64,000 nucleotides of DNA from Lycocorax pyrrhopterus obiensis (GCA_014706295.1 JACSVZ010000016.1:8041168-8105167); one strand, 5' to 3'; counted from the first letter of the stretch, positions 51,002 to 64,000 are shown. Numbers and translations are program-made. The notes: generated from the sequence alone by a model not told the origin.

Positions 51002-51898
51002 TTGGAGTTGTGTAACGAGGAAGAAGCTGTTATTTCCTGAACCTCTCTCCTAGCTTGCTTCCTTCCTTCATTTCAAGTCCATTTCCTTCCTCCCTCCCTA
51101 GGGCATCTACAGAGAACAGGCAAAGAACTAGAGAAGGCAGGATTCAGCCAGTTCAGCAGACAGAAATGTAATTTCATAGTGATAAAAGCCAAAATTCTGC
51201 CTTAGTCTGGATGGAGACAGAAACCTTAATAACATTCAGTTGTGTTTGAGTGCCTTCAATTTTGTGGTACTGCCAAAAAGTGATATCCCCTTTCTAACTG
51301 TGCAATTTTCCTTTTAATACAGTTCCAGAGTCAAAGCCACAGCCAGTAGTTTTAATGGGTAGGTTTAAACATATATACATATACATGGGAATTATTATGA
51401 CTATCAAAAATGAAAATATTGCTAACATAGTACAAAATGGGAACTCGGCCCTTTGGAATAGAGACTGAATGTAGAATTGAAAATCACCCACAGGTCAAGT
51501 TATAGGTAGATGCAGTTGACCCTGGCTCTGGTCAGCAACACACAGTGAAAAAGTATCTCTAATTAATAATTGAAAAAAAAAAACACCACAGAGTGCTCCT
51601 CTAGTATTCCAATTTTAGGTTAGGTCTAACGCAGTTTAACATGGTTTTATCAATTAGCAGTTCAACTACCCTAGCCTGACACTGGAGAAAAAGAAGATCA
51701 AACAGGTGGAGACCTCTAGAAACCTCTACATAAAGATTTCATTACATTACCTGTAAATATCTATCAAGGACAGCAAAACACCTTTGCTATTTCCCATCGT
51801 ATTCAGCACTAAGAAGGACACAGTACTCTTTTTTCCCCTCATCAGAATCTGTTTGTTCTTTGCATTCCAGTCAGGACTGACTTTTTCAGATAGTCCAT

Positions 51899-51950
51899 AA
51901 TATATTTTTTATATATATATATATGCATATGTATATGTATGTTATATAAC
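51899..51950. repeat. TA dinucleotide microsatellite
   Basis: A pure AT run (51911-51924) is flanked by imperfect TA/TG words (GCATATGTATATGTATGTTA). Ordinary AT-rich microsatellite. Confidence 0.88.
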
Positions 51951-54494
51951 AATAAGATTACCACCAGGCCCATTGTTTTCCTCTGCAACAGAGTCTCTTC
52001 ATGTTGCCTGAGTGTATCTTGTGCTAAAAGGCGTCTGCAGAATCTCAGTGAAGGAAAACACAGAGATACAGAGAAAAAATACTCTTAAGATATAATTACA
52101 GAAGTGCTCAACATTAGACAAATATTCTCTTTGAAATAATTTTGAAACCAGAAAGGAAGAATATTTCTGAGGCTTTCAGACCAGGGAAGCATTTTCCACT
52201 CAGTTTAAAGAAGAACTGGGGGCTTGTCCTGGCACCTAGTAGTAGCAATACAGGCAAAACATCTCAAGGTGTCTCCTCCCTTCTCACAACATTTTCACAG
52301 CAGTTCTGGGGTGCAATAATGACAATCTCACTTTTTTGTTGCCACTTCTTACCCCCTGCAACAGAGCATTATAAAGATTTAGCAGCAATCCAACAAGCCA
52401 GAACTAAAAATTATTTAGCTGAAAAACAAAGTAGGGCTGTTTGCCAGATTCTTTAGAAGCCAAATCAATTCTTCAATCAGGTTTATCACTTTCATGTGCA
52501 AGAGCTTGTGCTAGAATAGCAGGCATGGACACAAAGGTGAAGAGTGTATGGGTTGTATTATTAGCCAAACTCTTACTGCAGTGTCAGAATCCCAGAAGAC
52601 ACATTAGCATGTTTGGAACAGTAGGCTGGTGGGAGGCAGGAATCTGTCACTGAATTTAAACCTGGTCTCACTCACACTAGCTGCACACCAACATGCTGCT
52701 CTCAATTTTCATCCCTGTAAGAGAAAAAAATCAAGACCAACGAGTTAATGAAATGTCGGGTGAAGAATCAGCTAAACATGTCAAAATGCCACAAAAAATA
52801 TTGTTCCCAGAGGAGAAAGAATCAAAAGTTCACCAGAAATGGCATATGGCTGGCAATCATTATTAATAACCAAAGAAAGGGGAAAAAATTTTCTCCCACT
52901 TCACAATTCAGTCAGATCCTTTCCTGGCTACCACTCTAGAATGATAAATTACATACACGACAAAAGATTCCAAAATACATATGTCAGTCCCTCTACTTCA
53001 GGCTTATTTACAGTCTTCTCAAAGATGCAGACAACAGAGGAACCTCCCATATCGCTGGACCTCAATATTATTGAATCATTTAAAGTAACAGCGACTGAGT
53101 CTTAACAAAAAAGATCAAATCCAAATCTCACCTCTTCTTAAATGCCATTCTGCTATCGTCCCTCTCTTCATTATTTTCTTTTTCCTCATCATGTTTTTCA
53201 TTATCAATTCTCTTCAGTCAGCATAGTTCTGCAATTAATTTTGGAGTGTTTCAGTTCATTTTCTTCCCTCAGCCCAGAATCGCATACAGTGTGCCCTTCT
53301 GTAATAAACCGACTTAACAGGGTTAACAGACATCAGTATGACACATCACAAGTGTGGAATCCAAGTACCTAACAGGCTGCTGTATGACTACTCAAAAAAT
53401 GCAGCCTTCTCTCTGTATAACCTTATTACATGATAGAACTGATATAGAAAGAAACAAGATAAATTTTAATATGCAAAAGACACTCTCTCTGCTGGATTAC
53501 AGTCGTATTTAGAAATCAAAATAGATTTCAAGTGGATAATGAAACTCTGAAGTTTTATCTTTTTATAAAAGGTCAGTTCACTATTGATGTAAATCAGCTG
53601 AATTGTATTTCATACCATAACATTTATCTGCATCAGCGGAGGATCTGTAAACACAGGGAGAATAGTCTTTAGTCTAGGAACAAGGAGCTCAAAGTTTAGT
53701 TCCCAGCTGTGCCAACACTTTTCTGCATGAACTTCAAATGCAAATCCCCAAACATCTATTTTTGTTCCATAGAAATGAAACAAAACTTTTCTGGATAGTG
53801 TATTTAAATTGTAAGCCACATGAGGCAAGACAAACACTGTTGTTATCAAAATGATAGAAACATAGTACTCATCCCTTTTTGTCTCCAACTGCTAATCTGG
53901 TCTCTGTGGGCTAGTCAAATAAACTCTGTGACTCACCCTGGGATTCTGCCTGCACCAAAAGAGATTCCAAGTAAAACTGTCTAAAAACTTTCTCTAAGTT
54001 ATTTCCAAATCTGTGGACCTCTGCACCACGAAGGACTTCAGAACCAACATGTGAACGGTGGCTTTTGTATTTTCCCCAGTGCTTACTTGTCAGGTAGAAC
54101 CTCTACCAGTTTCTAATACAATTGATATGTACCTCTTGAACTTCTGTTCAATAATTGCAGCCCCCTACCTTTTGATGCCTGTCAAATCTGCTTCTTTGCA
54201 GTCCAAAGCCATTCCACCTAACATCTAAGCTCCTTCTGAGATCCTTCACAACTTACTCTCATCTTTCCTCTGTTCATACTCTTCAGTTACTTGTTTGACT
54301 ACCTGTTTCCTTTACAGCTCCAAGATTTCAGCTGACATAAGATGTAGCCCTCAGGCATGATTCACAGCTTAAATTCTCTCCAAATTCCTGAGCCAAAATA
54401 ATACTGCTACTCTGAACCTTATGATTTTATGGCTACTATCTCCCTTGAGTGCTAGTCATTTTTAACTTCTGTTCAGAGCTGTCTCCCCACCGCC

Positions 54495-54531
54495 AAAAAA
54501 ATTAAAAATTAAAAAAAATAAATAAAAAAAA
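54495..54531. repeat. A-rich low-complexity tract
   Basis: Runs of A separated by single or double T (AAAATTAAAAATTAAAA type). It could be the remnant of a poly-A tail; no retroposon body was recognised beside it. Confidence 0.8.
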
Positions 54532-57237
54532 GGAGAGTGCAAATACTCCTTTAAGCATTGAAGAAGGAACTACTATGACAATTGCAAACACAACAAACAC
54601 AGCCTAGAAATAGGAAGGTCAGTGAATTCATTTCAGGTTGCTGATAGGCCCAAGAAAGCAGTTTTATTCAGTCTGAGATTAAAAAGACACTTAAAAATAC
54701 CTAGTTTTCCTCAAAAAAAGCATCATTTAAAAAGGCACTTATAGCTTATGCTCCTGATCTGGGGCTACAGAGATTAAGAAAATTATCCCCACCTTCAAAG
54801 CTCAGGCACCCAGGGGAATTCAATAAACCAGTCAAAAGTCTGACAGATCTTTCAAACAGGGTCATGTGAATGAATGCACTTGCAATCAGATGGCATAACT
54901 GTGATAGCAGAGAAAGGAATCTCAAGTTTCCTGAAAGCTACTAAGCTTAAATCGTATCTTCCTCCAGATAAAGATCCAGGATAATTTGAACACCAGGTCC
55001 ATCTGCCCTATGTTTTTTCTTAGGACAGGACTAGGAAGAAATATTAACATCAGACTTCCAAGATTAACTCATCTTCTACTTTTTCTTTCTCCCTTAGCCT
55101 GAGAGAACAAAGCCCCTGTACTAAACCATTTACAACGCTGCATTAGAATTAGAAAAGAGCAGATTGCCAGACAGTCTTGGTAAAAAAACCAATGTGAATG
55201 TCATCTACATGGAGCAGATTGTTAAAAATCAATCGGCCTGAACTTGTTCACACAGAAAAAAACTACATAATAAGAAAAACTAGGCAAGCAAATTGCAGCA
55301 AAAGATGCTTAAAATATTTGCACAGAGAAAGGGGTAAAAATCTCTTAAATTATCTGTTGTGAACTGCTCTGCACCCGAGTTTCATCACTGCAGTATGTTC
55401 TATCATTTAGGCAAGAAAAATAATTAGATTTCTAAAGTAATTCCTCCATACCTCAGTAACCTTGTACTAATATGCAAGGTCTGGAAATCAAGCTGAGATC
55501 TCATGACAGGACTGATATAAATAGAGGAAATATTTCACGACTAGAATGATTAGCTATACTGTTAGGGATAAATCAACAGTGAAACTTCATGAGTTTACTT
55601 CCAGTTGTGCAACAACTTACATAATGCACCAAAAATATCTATAGCATGATAGGACAAACCTGCCCTTCTCTCATTCCTGTTAACAGAGTTAAACTCAAGC
55701 TGATTTCCCAAATGTCTTGGCTTATTTCATCCACAAAGCATTATTCACAACTCTTTTTTTGAGGAAAAAAAAGAGATTCCAAGGAAGTGAAGAAGTGTCA
55801 GTGCAGCTGCAGGTGAGGTGTAACACCTGGCTCATCCTTACAGACGTACTCAGAAACAGCAGTGACTCACACATCTGCAGAATAATCTGGCCAAGTCGGG
55901 TGACACAAGTCTAAACTGTTATTGCTGGTTGTTTTCAGCAACAACAACCAAACCAACTCTCTGCAGCCCAGCATATGCTCCTAGGGATAAGGCACCCAGG
56001 GGAAGCTGGAAAGGAAAGTACGTATGAGCAAAGCTTAGGAACAAAACTGTGTAAGCAGTTTCTTTAACAAATTAAAAATTGCCCTCAGTCAGGAAAACTC
56101 ATGTCATTTTTTGGTCAGGAACCCCACTTGCAGCCCTGCAGGCACGAGCCCCTCTCCTGCCCTGCCGAATGGGGCACACTGGGTTCCACAACCCTCCTTC
56201 CCTCCTGCTTATGGGAACTGGAGGGAAAGACCTCACCTCCTCCAGGGTGAAAATGTTCATTTCAGCACTTAGGAATCAAACCCATCTTTTTTTTCAACTT
56301 TTATCTAAAACTGCTGCATAAATTCTAGTCAAACTCAGAAATCATTTCAGAATGATTGATGTTACATTGCTATGGGAATTATTTTCTGGAAAAAAAATTA
56401 AATCAAAAATTAACAATTCCCCTCTAAATAAAACAGCCATGTATTCTCTTTCTGGCTATGCCAAGAGCTTTTTTGTCTGCTTAGTTATTCAAATTCTTTT
56501 TGCCTGACTTGTCTTATTGTTCAGACACTGATCATGATGCTGCTGGTCTCTAAGGGTGCTACAAAGCTGCATCACTAATATCAGGGGTCTTTGAGACTTC
56601 TGTGTGGAAGATAGCATGGAAATGAAAAAATTAAGATTTTGCACTGAGCAGCAATAATGTCTTTTACTCCTTTGACAATGAGACAGAGAGAAGAATCAAA
56701 TATACAGAGCCACATTTAGTTCCAGATAAAAGAAATTGAGAAAAAAAATGTTTTCAAGAGTGTAACTCTGTAAGGAGTATTGCTGGATATCATAAACATT
56801 GACATTTTCCTGCTGTCCTAAGCTATCATTCCATCAAGCTTTTAACTTCTGCTGTAGAAATTTAAATATTTATTTTGTGATAACATTTGCTGACAACAAG
56901 CTGCAATCTCAATCATTTAAAATGAGAATTTAACTTAGATTTAACCAGAAGTATACATGAGAAGTGATTGTTATGTTTGTTAACAGAGGGCCCATCTAGC
57001 AGCTCTACCACCAGAGCATGCAAAAATCTGCAGTAGAGGAACCATGATGCTGTGCAGAGCTCTCCGAATCGCCTGTAAGAAGTCACTCAGACTATGAATA
57101 TTGATGCTTCTTTGTTTTTTCAGATTAATCACCAACAGATTGCATTTTTCCCCCCAAAGGCTGACCCGCCCGTTCTGCTGGGGTGGATGGTGCCCTCGAT
57201 TGACCACATTTCTCATGGAAGGTCATGGATAACAGCC

Positions 57238-57245
57238 TGACGTCA
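57238..57245. promoter_or_regulatory. CRE palindrome TGACGTCA
   Basis: A perfect 8-base CREB/ATF site, with its CpG retained, in a short GC-richer stretch (57.15-57.33 kb). An exact 8-mer is expected about once per 64 kb by chance, so function is not implied. Confidence 0.2.
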
Positions 57246-59640
57246 ATCTCCAAAGGCGCTGGACTGCCTCCATAAATGTCAGTCTGGGAAGGCAGCAGGG
57301 ATGGAGCAGGGCTTGCACATTAGCACGTGGTTGAGCTGATGCAGGTGCTCATAACTTGTTGCAGATGGAGATATAAATTGCTGACATCTCTCCCAGGACC
57401 ACAGCATTAAGTATGTATGCACAATACCATATGTAAGAGTTTGAAGCCACAATCACTTCCTCAGGAGAAGCATCATTTAGGGAACTGAAGGGTGGAATTT
57501 TTCTTTCATCTGCAGGAAAAGGGCCCGAAGGAAAAGAGTGATGAGATGTTTGTTTATCATTTTTAAATGAGCCGCTAGGAAAGAAGACAAACGCTGAAAC
57601 ATTTTTGTCCTGAAAAGGAGAGACACTGTGGTCTCTATTTTTATCTCTTAGCAAGCCAATGGCACGAATACAGTAAGGGATCTTCACCATGCACCAAGAC
57701 AATACAGCAGTTGCAGGAGAAGGAAATGTGTCTCTTGCCCATAGTTTAAGTGAGGGAGAAATTTGGTGAGTTCTACAAGGGCCTAAGTTAAAATGTCATC
57801 TATTTTAATTGCAACTGTGCCCTTCCAGTTTGAAATGTAACAGACTTCATAAGCTTCCTGTGTTAAACTCAGGAAAATAAACCAGCCATAACTTCAATCT
57901 GCGATCTCAGGGAAGACATTGCAGGAGACTGTGAACAAGAACCCGTCCTTGTGTGACTGTGGGAATCTGCATAGACCCCCTTAACCCTCCAAGCGCTAGA
58001 TAATGAAGAAAGTGTTCAGCTGAGCTGGAAACAGAGATTTTACGCAGCTGTTTGTGATTTAGGAGTATAGCAGTCCTACAAGAAAGATCACCAAATTGTC
58101 CATTCAGCTTCCCCCTGTACTCTCTGACCGTATCCTGCCTCCCAAACCATGCTGAGTTCTCCAGACACCATCCCACACTCACAAAGATTAAATCTGCTTT
58201 TCTAGGCTAGGGAGCCTCTGTAGCATCACAGGGGTAATGCTTGGATTTGATGCAAGAGCAATGGAAGTTGTTCTACAGTTAACAAATATATTGCTATTTA
58301 ATCCGCCAAACATCGTAAACACGAGTGCAAATATTTTAATAAGCTACTGTGTAGTCATTAAATATTGAAATCTGTTCTTAATTAAGTGCTTCATTTGACA
58401 TAATAATCCTCATTCTCAATGCAAGATTTAGCCGTGTTCCAACACAAGGGCAGCAGCATGACACGATGTGTTGGACCATCTGTGTTTACAATCACTGACT
58501 TTTCTAATGTATATATGAAAATGAGGTCAAGCCTGGAACAGGTTGCTTTATTTAGTTGGAAGATAGCTCAGGCTGTTACTAGACACCAAATCCATGACTT
58601 TTCAGAAGTCTGACCAATTACACAAATGAACTGCTCTGTTGAAATAACACTTCTGAAAGTTTTTCACATTTCTTGGGAAATGATGCAGTGCTGCAGAAGT
58701 ACTTAAATTTGTCCAATTTTTTGCTGCTACAAGTACCTGTGGCGATATGTGTGCTGAAAATTAGAGGAAAATGCAGCAGCTGTGGTTTTCAGGATTTTAT
58801 AAATTCTAAACCATGTCCCCCATTGACTTTCCCCTCTTTGTTCAATAGAGCTGTACCTTTTAGCAGAATTTAGACAATGTGCAATTTTACTTTAAAATTA
58901 CATTTCCAGGCCCATTCAACTTTTAATATCCTCTTATTATTTTTAAACACAAGGATAATTACTGACAGATTAATGGAAGATGATGTTCAGCTATGCAGTC
59001 ATTACCAAAAAAGAATTATACCATCCCAGGTTTTACTTACTTTGCATTAGTAAGGATACCACTACTGAAAGAAGCCAAACCCATGGATGAGGGAGAGGTT
59101 TGGCATGGGAAGAGGAGGAGGACAAAGACATCAGAGCACTGTGGAGAAGTGTTCATGCTAATACCTCCAACAAAACAAAGCCACTCCTTGTGAGCACTGC
59201 AGCCACAACCACCAGCAGCCTGTGGGAATTCGTATGGAAGGCAGGAGATCTCTGAGTTTCCCATGGACTCAAAGCACACTGGAAAAATTGTACAGTCTGA
59301 GGGATCGCTTGCTGCAAACATACATGTGTTGCCTACCTCTACTTCTCTTCACCTAAGGGCAATAAACCTCTCACAAGAGCAGCAAATGAAATTGGGAGTG
59401 TAGTTTCCAGTGCTGCCAAGATACACATCCCCACGCTGCCCAGGAGCTGCACTTCATGCTGGGCTAAGAGACACCAAGCACTGGCCTTCTGAAACCCAGC
59501 ATATGAAATACAGAGGTGGGTTGCTATTCATTCACAATGTTTGGTTTTTTTTCCTAAAATCACCAGTGCCCCTAGTCATATGATAATTTGGCATTCTTTT
59601 AGAAAAAGAGTCGTGCCTCTAGCTTTCAAAGTTTCAAAAT

Positions 59641-59655
59641 AAAAAAAAAAAAAAA
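59641..59655. repeat. A15 homopolymer
   Basis: Fifteen consecutive A after a TCAAAAT word. Simple sequence; no recognisable retroposon body beside it. Confidence 0.9.
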
Positions 59656-60899
59656 CTACACTAGCTCGTGTAGCCAGATGGCAAATAAAATTTAAAGAAA
59701 GCAACTGAAATGCATTTAGAATCTCTAAATATATTGGGCCTGAGTTTTTATCACCGTGGCTGGCAAAGCACTAACTCCTATAAAAGTATGAAAGGTTGGG
59801 ATATCCAAGAGGGTGAAGAATTATCTACAGCGACTCCTAAAGTTATAACTAGCAAAAGCTGCATTAAATCAAGGTAAGAATACTTAGAAAAATAATGCCA
59901 AAATGTGAAAGATTGCAGACATCATTCTTAGTCACCATTTTTCTTTTCTTCTTCCTATGCCTTTGATCTAGAGAGAGGCAATAAAAGTAATATGAGCTAT
60001 GAAAGGAAAATCATATAAAAGGGAGGCATCAGAGGCCCATTAAACACAATCAGTTACAGGGAATGAAGGACAATACATGAGCAAAGAAAAAAAATTTCCA
60101 TTTTAAATTTTCAATCATAACTTTTTAAAATAATTTTAGGCTAATTTCTTCAGAACAACTGTGGTTTCCTGGAATATGTTTGCCATTTATAGACCTTGCT
60201 ATACATTCTACCTCAATATGCTTTAATACTGCACAAGGACTTTTTCCAAGCAATTTCTAGCCCATCAACTACTTGTTCCAAACTAGTAATTACAAGTAGT
60301 CTTTTTGCATTGCTTTGCATTGAACTTATGACAGTGAAAGATAAAGAAGGAAGTACTTGACAATAGATCCTCAAACTATTGTTTTAGAGTGACCAGGCAG
60401 AGATGAATTTGCTTAACTGACAGCACAAATAATCAAAGTAATGATTTATAGGAAAGATGCTCTACAGATGGCAACCAACTTTCCCACTGGAGAAAAGCAA
60501 ATATTTTCCAGTAAAAAAATAGCTTAAAATGTTTGATCCAACAGCCTCAGCTATGTTCACTAACAAGACGCCTTAAAATAGAGCAATCAAAGCAATCATT
60601 TATGTGCAATGCTCTTAGCTTTAGGAAGTCATGTAATCTGCAAATGTAAAGACATCTTCCTAATACCAGTATGTGTTCAGGAGACTGATATATTGGTCTA
60701 AAAATATGATTTATTATCACAATCATTCCCTTCCTGCAAATGCTCAGTAATACCACATGTATTGTTGAAAATGGTTTCTGAAATTCCAGTACCTCTCTTG
60801 TAATTAGCAGTCTGTAACAGCCACCTTTGTCCACATCCATAACAGCTACATGGGAATGTGAGAAATCATCCTTGGTTGCAAGAGAATTTTGAAACTTAC

Positions 60900-60965
60900 C
60901 TGAGAGGAATTAATAGAGGAGAAAAACAGCTATGGAGATTCTGATGTGGAACTGACCCTGCAGAT
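60900..60965 (-). other. Candidate exon (66 bases)
   Basis: On the minus strand the acceptor TATATTTTTTTTTATTTCAG (ending at 60966) and the donor TCTCAG|GTAAGT (starting at 60899) are both close to ideal. The interval is 66 bases and open in one frame only. I do not recognise the translation. Another splice-like piece lies about 2.3 kb upstream on the same strand (63222-63301). Confidence 0.2.
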
Positions 60966-63921
60966 CTGAAATAAAAAAAAATATAAAGAGTTGCTGAGAG
61001 TCACCTTTCTCATCTTCAAATGTTTTGTCTATTAGAAAAAATGTAATTTAAAAATAAATACAGGCACGCACATTGGTAATAGGCTGATCACCATAAGCAC
61101 TTAATCTATAGGACAGAATGTAAACTTGCCTCCTGTTGAATTGCAGAGATTCTCCTTAAAGAAAAGAATGTGGTCCATGGACCTACCACAAAAATATTAA
61201 TTTTCTTAAACAGTAAAAGCACTAAGGTTTTACTCTTTCATTTGCTCATTTTCTTATGCTACATTTAATTACAATGGAACTTGAACTACTTATTAGTTTC
61301 TGTTGGATATGACCAGTCTGGGAATTCCCAAGAAGTGCTTGAATAAAAATATTCAGTTCAATATCCATGTTCAGCAGAGTGCAAAGCACATCCACACGTA
61401 GCTTCTCTTCCTTTGTGAGCTGTCACAACCACTGTAGGAGGGTGCGTGGGAGCACGTCATCCACACATCAACAAATAGGAACCGAAGTGGGAACTGCTGA
61501 AGTGAAACCAGGAGTTAAAAGCCACTTGTTGTCATTCCCTGCACTCTACAGCACAACATAGCTTTATCATAGACACAGTTAATTTCAGGCATCCCAGGTA
61601 CAGAGTGGCTATCAAATCACATTCACACCAAGTGCTAAATTATACGAGGAGACGCCTCAGCAGTTTCAATGGCATCATTAGTAGGATAAATGCTGCATAA
61701 TACAAGCATTACTATTCAAATCTCCCTATAATTCCTAAAATGAAAAGTGATCACTTCAGGTACTTACTTGAAGCAAAAGTTGTTATGGCTGGCTGTTAGT
61801 ATTACTAACACCATCACTGAATATATACATATCACTTAATCAAAAAAAAAGGTATATGTACAGCATGAATCTGTCATTTATTTGTTCTAAATGGTCTTTA
61901 AAATTCTCATTCAAAAGACAATTTCCAAACACTTGGATCTAACTTTGTGATAAATATTTTGAAAAGTGGAGATCTACATCTAGAGCCTGAACTTTTATTT
62001 AGTGAACCTAATGAGACTGTTGTCAAAAATGTTAATGGTAGAAGAATCTGCTTTTTATAATGCATTGTCACACAAGCATTCTTAAGGAAGGATTGTGTTC
62101 TTAGGGACTGAAACTTCAGCTGCAGCAGCATACTGCTCATGTCTGAGCTCTGAGATTGCTTCCCTATTCCTCCCCTGAGAGTTCCATGGATTTGGTTCAA
62201 GCACCATTGAACGTGATGCTGTATTAATTGCCCTGGAGGGTAGCAAGGCCTTTGAACTGTGGCTGTGAGTGATATTTTGCTATAAGACATGTGTCAGCAC
62301 TTGCCTGGTTAACTCTAGGGCTGGGTTGTACAGCATGCTGGGACCAAGTATCTGGAAAACTACTTTGCATCCTGATCTTACATCTGTTTTCTATCATGCT
62401 GTGAGATTGACTGGCCATTCTATCAGAGAAGCATCATTCTGGAATAGACAGTCTAAGTAAAAATATTGTACTGTCAAAGAATATTAAGGATATGCCATCA
62501 TCTCTTGTAGTTCATAAAACCAGCTGGCAGAAGGAGACTAAAGTAATATAGCAGTTGATGTGCTGTCCTTTCCCCTGTGAGAGGGACAGTCTGGGCCCAG
62601 CTTGGTCCAGGAGAAACTAAAGTTCAAACAGTTCCACAGTCCCACTTGTCTCTGTCTGTGGGCATAAATTTTCTGTCACGCATATCCCGATCACACAATC
62701 AACCATCACATAATCCATTACCACCAGCATGAGAACATCACCAAGAGGTCACAGCAGAGCTAGAGCAAGGCAGTCACGGACACGCACAAAAGCAGGAATT
62801 GGAGGAGTATGAGGGATTTTCAGCAAAGCAGAACCGTTTTCATGGCTAGAAGCATGTATGGAGGATAGAGAGACTTAAACTAACTTGTGGATTTAGTCAG
62901 GATTCCACATTCAGTCAATTTCCACATTCAGTGCTAAAATAATTTTTCTTATTTTCTCTACCTTTTCCTTCCTATTTTGCTCTAGCTATGCTTTTCCTTA
63001 TTGCTATCCCTACACCCCCATCCCTTTCCCTTCACTTCCTGTCTGGTTTAGTCTATCAGGAATTCTCTGACTAAACAGGGGACTAAACTTGCCACTGTTA
63101 TCAAACAAAACCTCTCTCTCTTTCCACAAAAGAACATGACCTACACCTTATTCTGAAAATAATATCTGCTAATAATAATGTTCAGTAGTAATAATTAAAC
63201 TCTCTAGTTTAGAAACCTTACCTGGCATTCAAGTGAAAAAAATAACCATAAATTCACAAGATATGGTAAAAATGGTGTCATGTACAAAACTACACATTGA
63301 CCTGTAAAGCAGAAATTTATTATATTATTTCTTGCATAAAATAATAAACCTTCCCTAGTAATCTACTTGATATTCTAAAATATCAATTCAAAGAAAAGTC
63401 ATAGTACTTATACTAAATATTAACACATATGCTCTTTTCTTTTTTTTTCCCGTTATCTCTTTAACCCATCATAACAGAATGTTTAGGAGAAAGAGGTGTT
63501 GCTATCTGAAGCTGAACATTTAACAAGGATGTCAACTTAAGATTAAAAAGAGACTTTTTTTAAATGCAAGATGAAGTATTTCAGATTTCACAGTCTGACA
63601 GAGTGACATAAAAAAGGTACAGAGTACAGCCACAGTCTTTTGTTCTAGGAAAAAGAGCTGTCCTTCATGTTGCTGGTAATATGACCTTATGATAGGATAA
63701 TATTGCTCAAACTCCTGCAGCTTCAACCAGGGGACAGATGTGTAACTTCTCGAGATTTTATTCACAATGAGGATGCAATTCTGGCTCTATGAAACAGTAC
63801 AAGAATTTGGGTAGAATCTTTAGTGGAAAGAGAAAATACCCCAGACACTTATAGCTGATGATTAAAAAGGTAAATAATAATCCCTTCCTAAGTAAAATGT
63901 CTTAAAGCCAACACTCACCTG
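60966..63921. other. AT-rich unique sequence
   Basis: No gene recognised. A 127-codon minus frame (61907-62290) and overlapping plus frames show no domain. A pyrimidine-rich stretch lies near 62.95-63.05 kb. The splice-flanked piece at 63222-63301 (minus) is listed separately. Confidence 0.5.
63222..63301 (-). other. Candidate exon (80 bases)
   Basis: On the minus strand an acceptor AAATTTCTGCTTTACAG ends at 63302 and a donor TGCCAG|GTAAGG starts at 63221. One frame is open (26 codons, rich in Leu, Phe and Val). If joined to 60900-60965 the frame meets a stop twelve codons later, so a coding role is unlikely. Confidence 0.13.
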
Positions 63922-63985
63922 CTTTGTTAGGGCCCAGTGAAATGATTGGAGCTGATGGACAAAACTCCTATTAAAGCCAGTGTTG
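63922..63985 (-). repeat. Fragment of an ancient dispersed repeat
   Basis: Read on the minus strand: CACTGGCTTTAATAGGAGTT, then TTGTCCATCAGCTCCAATCA, then TTTCACTGGGCCCTAAC. This follows the tandem TTGACTTCAATGGGAG-type words and terminal TTGGGCCCTAA of the old repeat described at 16.47 kb. It is the best preserved piece in the window. A good donor (AGCAG|GTGAGT) overlaps its edge at 63918, probably by chance. Confidence 0.45.
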
Positions 63986-64000
63986 CAGCAGAAGAAGTAA

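Larger units (their letters stand above)
51002..60899. other. AT-rich unique sequence
   Basis: No gene recognised. All open frames are under about 120 codons and unremarkable. It contains a TA-rich microsatellite near 51.9 kb, an A-rich tract near 54.5 kb and an A15 run near 59.65 kb. 58.25-58.42 kb is AT-rich but keeps CpGs in a pattern often seen in conserved non-coding elements. A perfect CRE palindrome (TGACGTCA) lies at 57238-57245. Confidence 0.5.

Noticed and set aside
1..64000. CRISPR arrays, tRNA or rRNA genes, bacterial promoters and terminators
   Set aside because: No regularly spaced repeats, cloverleaf-type sequence or rRNA words were seen, and the CR1 content shows this is vertebrate nuclear DNA.

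Overview
The window reads as AT-rich, non-coding nuclear DNA from a vertebrate, most likely a bird or another sauropsid. The main clue is retroelement content. Recognisable fragments of CR1 LINEs, the dominant retroposon of birds and reptiles, lie at 23492-23820 (minus), 36505-37709 (plus), 50115-50267 (plus) and probably 50590-51001 (minus). I saw no Alu- or L1-like sequence of the kind that fills mammalian DNA. No bacterial operon layout, tRNA, rRNA or CRISPR array was seen.

No protein-coding gene could be supported. The open frames are short (longest 175 codons), overlap one another on both strands, and resemble no protein family I recognise. The longest cluster in locally GC-rich, stop-poor patches (12.7-13.2, 14.7-15.1, 15.6-16.0, 19.0-19.6 and 42.8-43.3 kb) or are antisense to CR1. 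The window is therefore either a gene desert or the inside of a very long intron.

Layout: 1-23 kb is mostly unique AT-rich sequence with small tandem duplications and a few GC-richer islands. A short minus-strand CR1 piece lies near 23.5 kb. From 24 to 36 kb is unique sequence with an A-rich tract near 30 kb and a small AT repeat at 32.7 kb. A 1.2-kb 3' CR1 fragment fills 36.5-37.7 kb. From 38 to 50 kb are several homopolymer tracts and one CpG-retaining block near 49 kb. Two CR1 relics in opposite orientations lie at 50.1-51.0 kb. From 51 to 64 kb is AT-rich unique DNA, with an ancient repeat fragment at the right edge.

Several places have a good polypyrimidine-AG acceptor followed within 300 bases by a consensus GT donor. 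The best are 44915-45048 and 19134-19345 on plus, and 33624-33728, 60900-60965 and 45719-45751 on minus. They are listed as candidate exons at low confidence, because such pairs occur by chance in 64 kb and nothing here proves transcription.

The most unusual observation is the pair of inverted CR1 copies. They share a 270-base core with 7 differences (about 97% identical by hand count), including what looks like the same frame-breaking deletion, although their adjoining CR1 sequence differs. No convincing new gene system was found.
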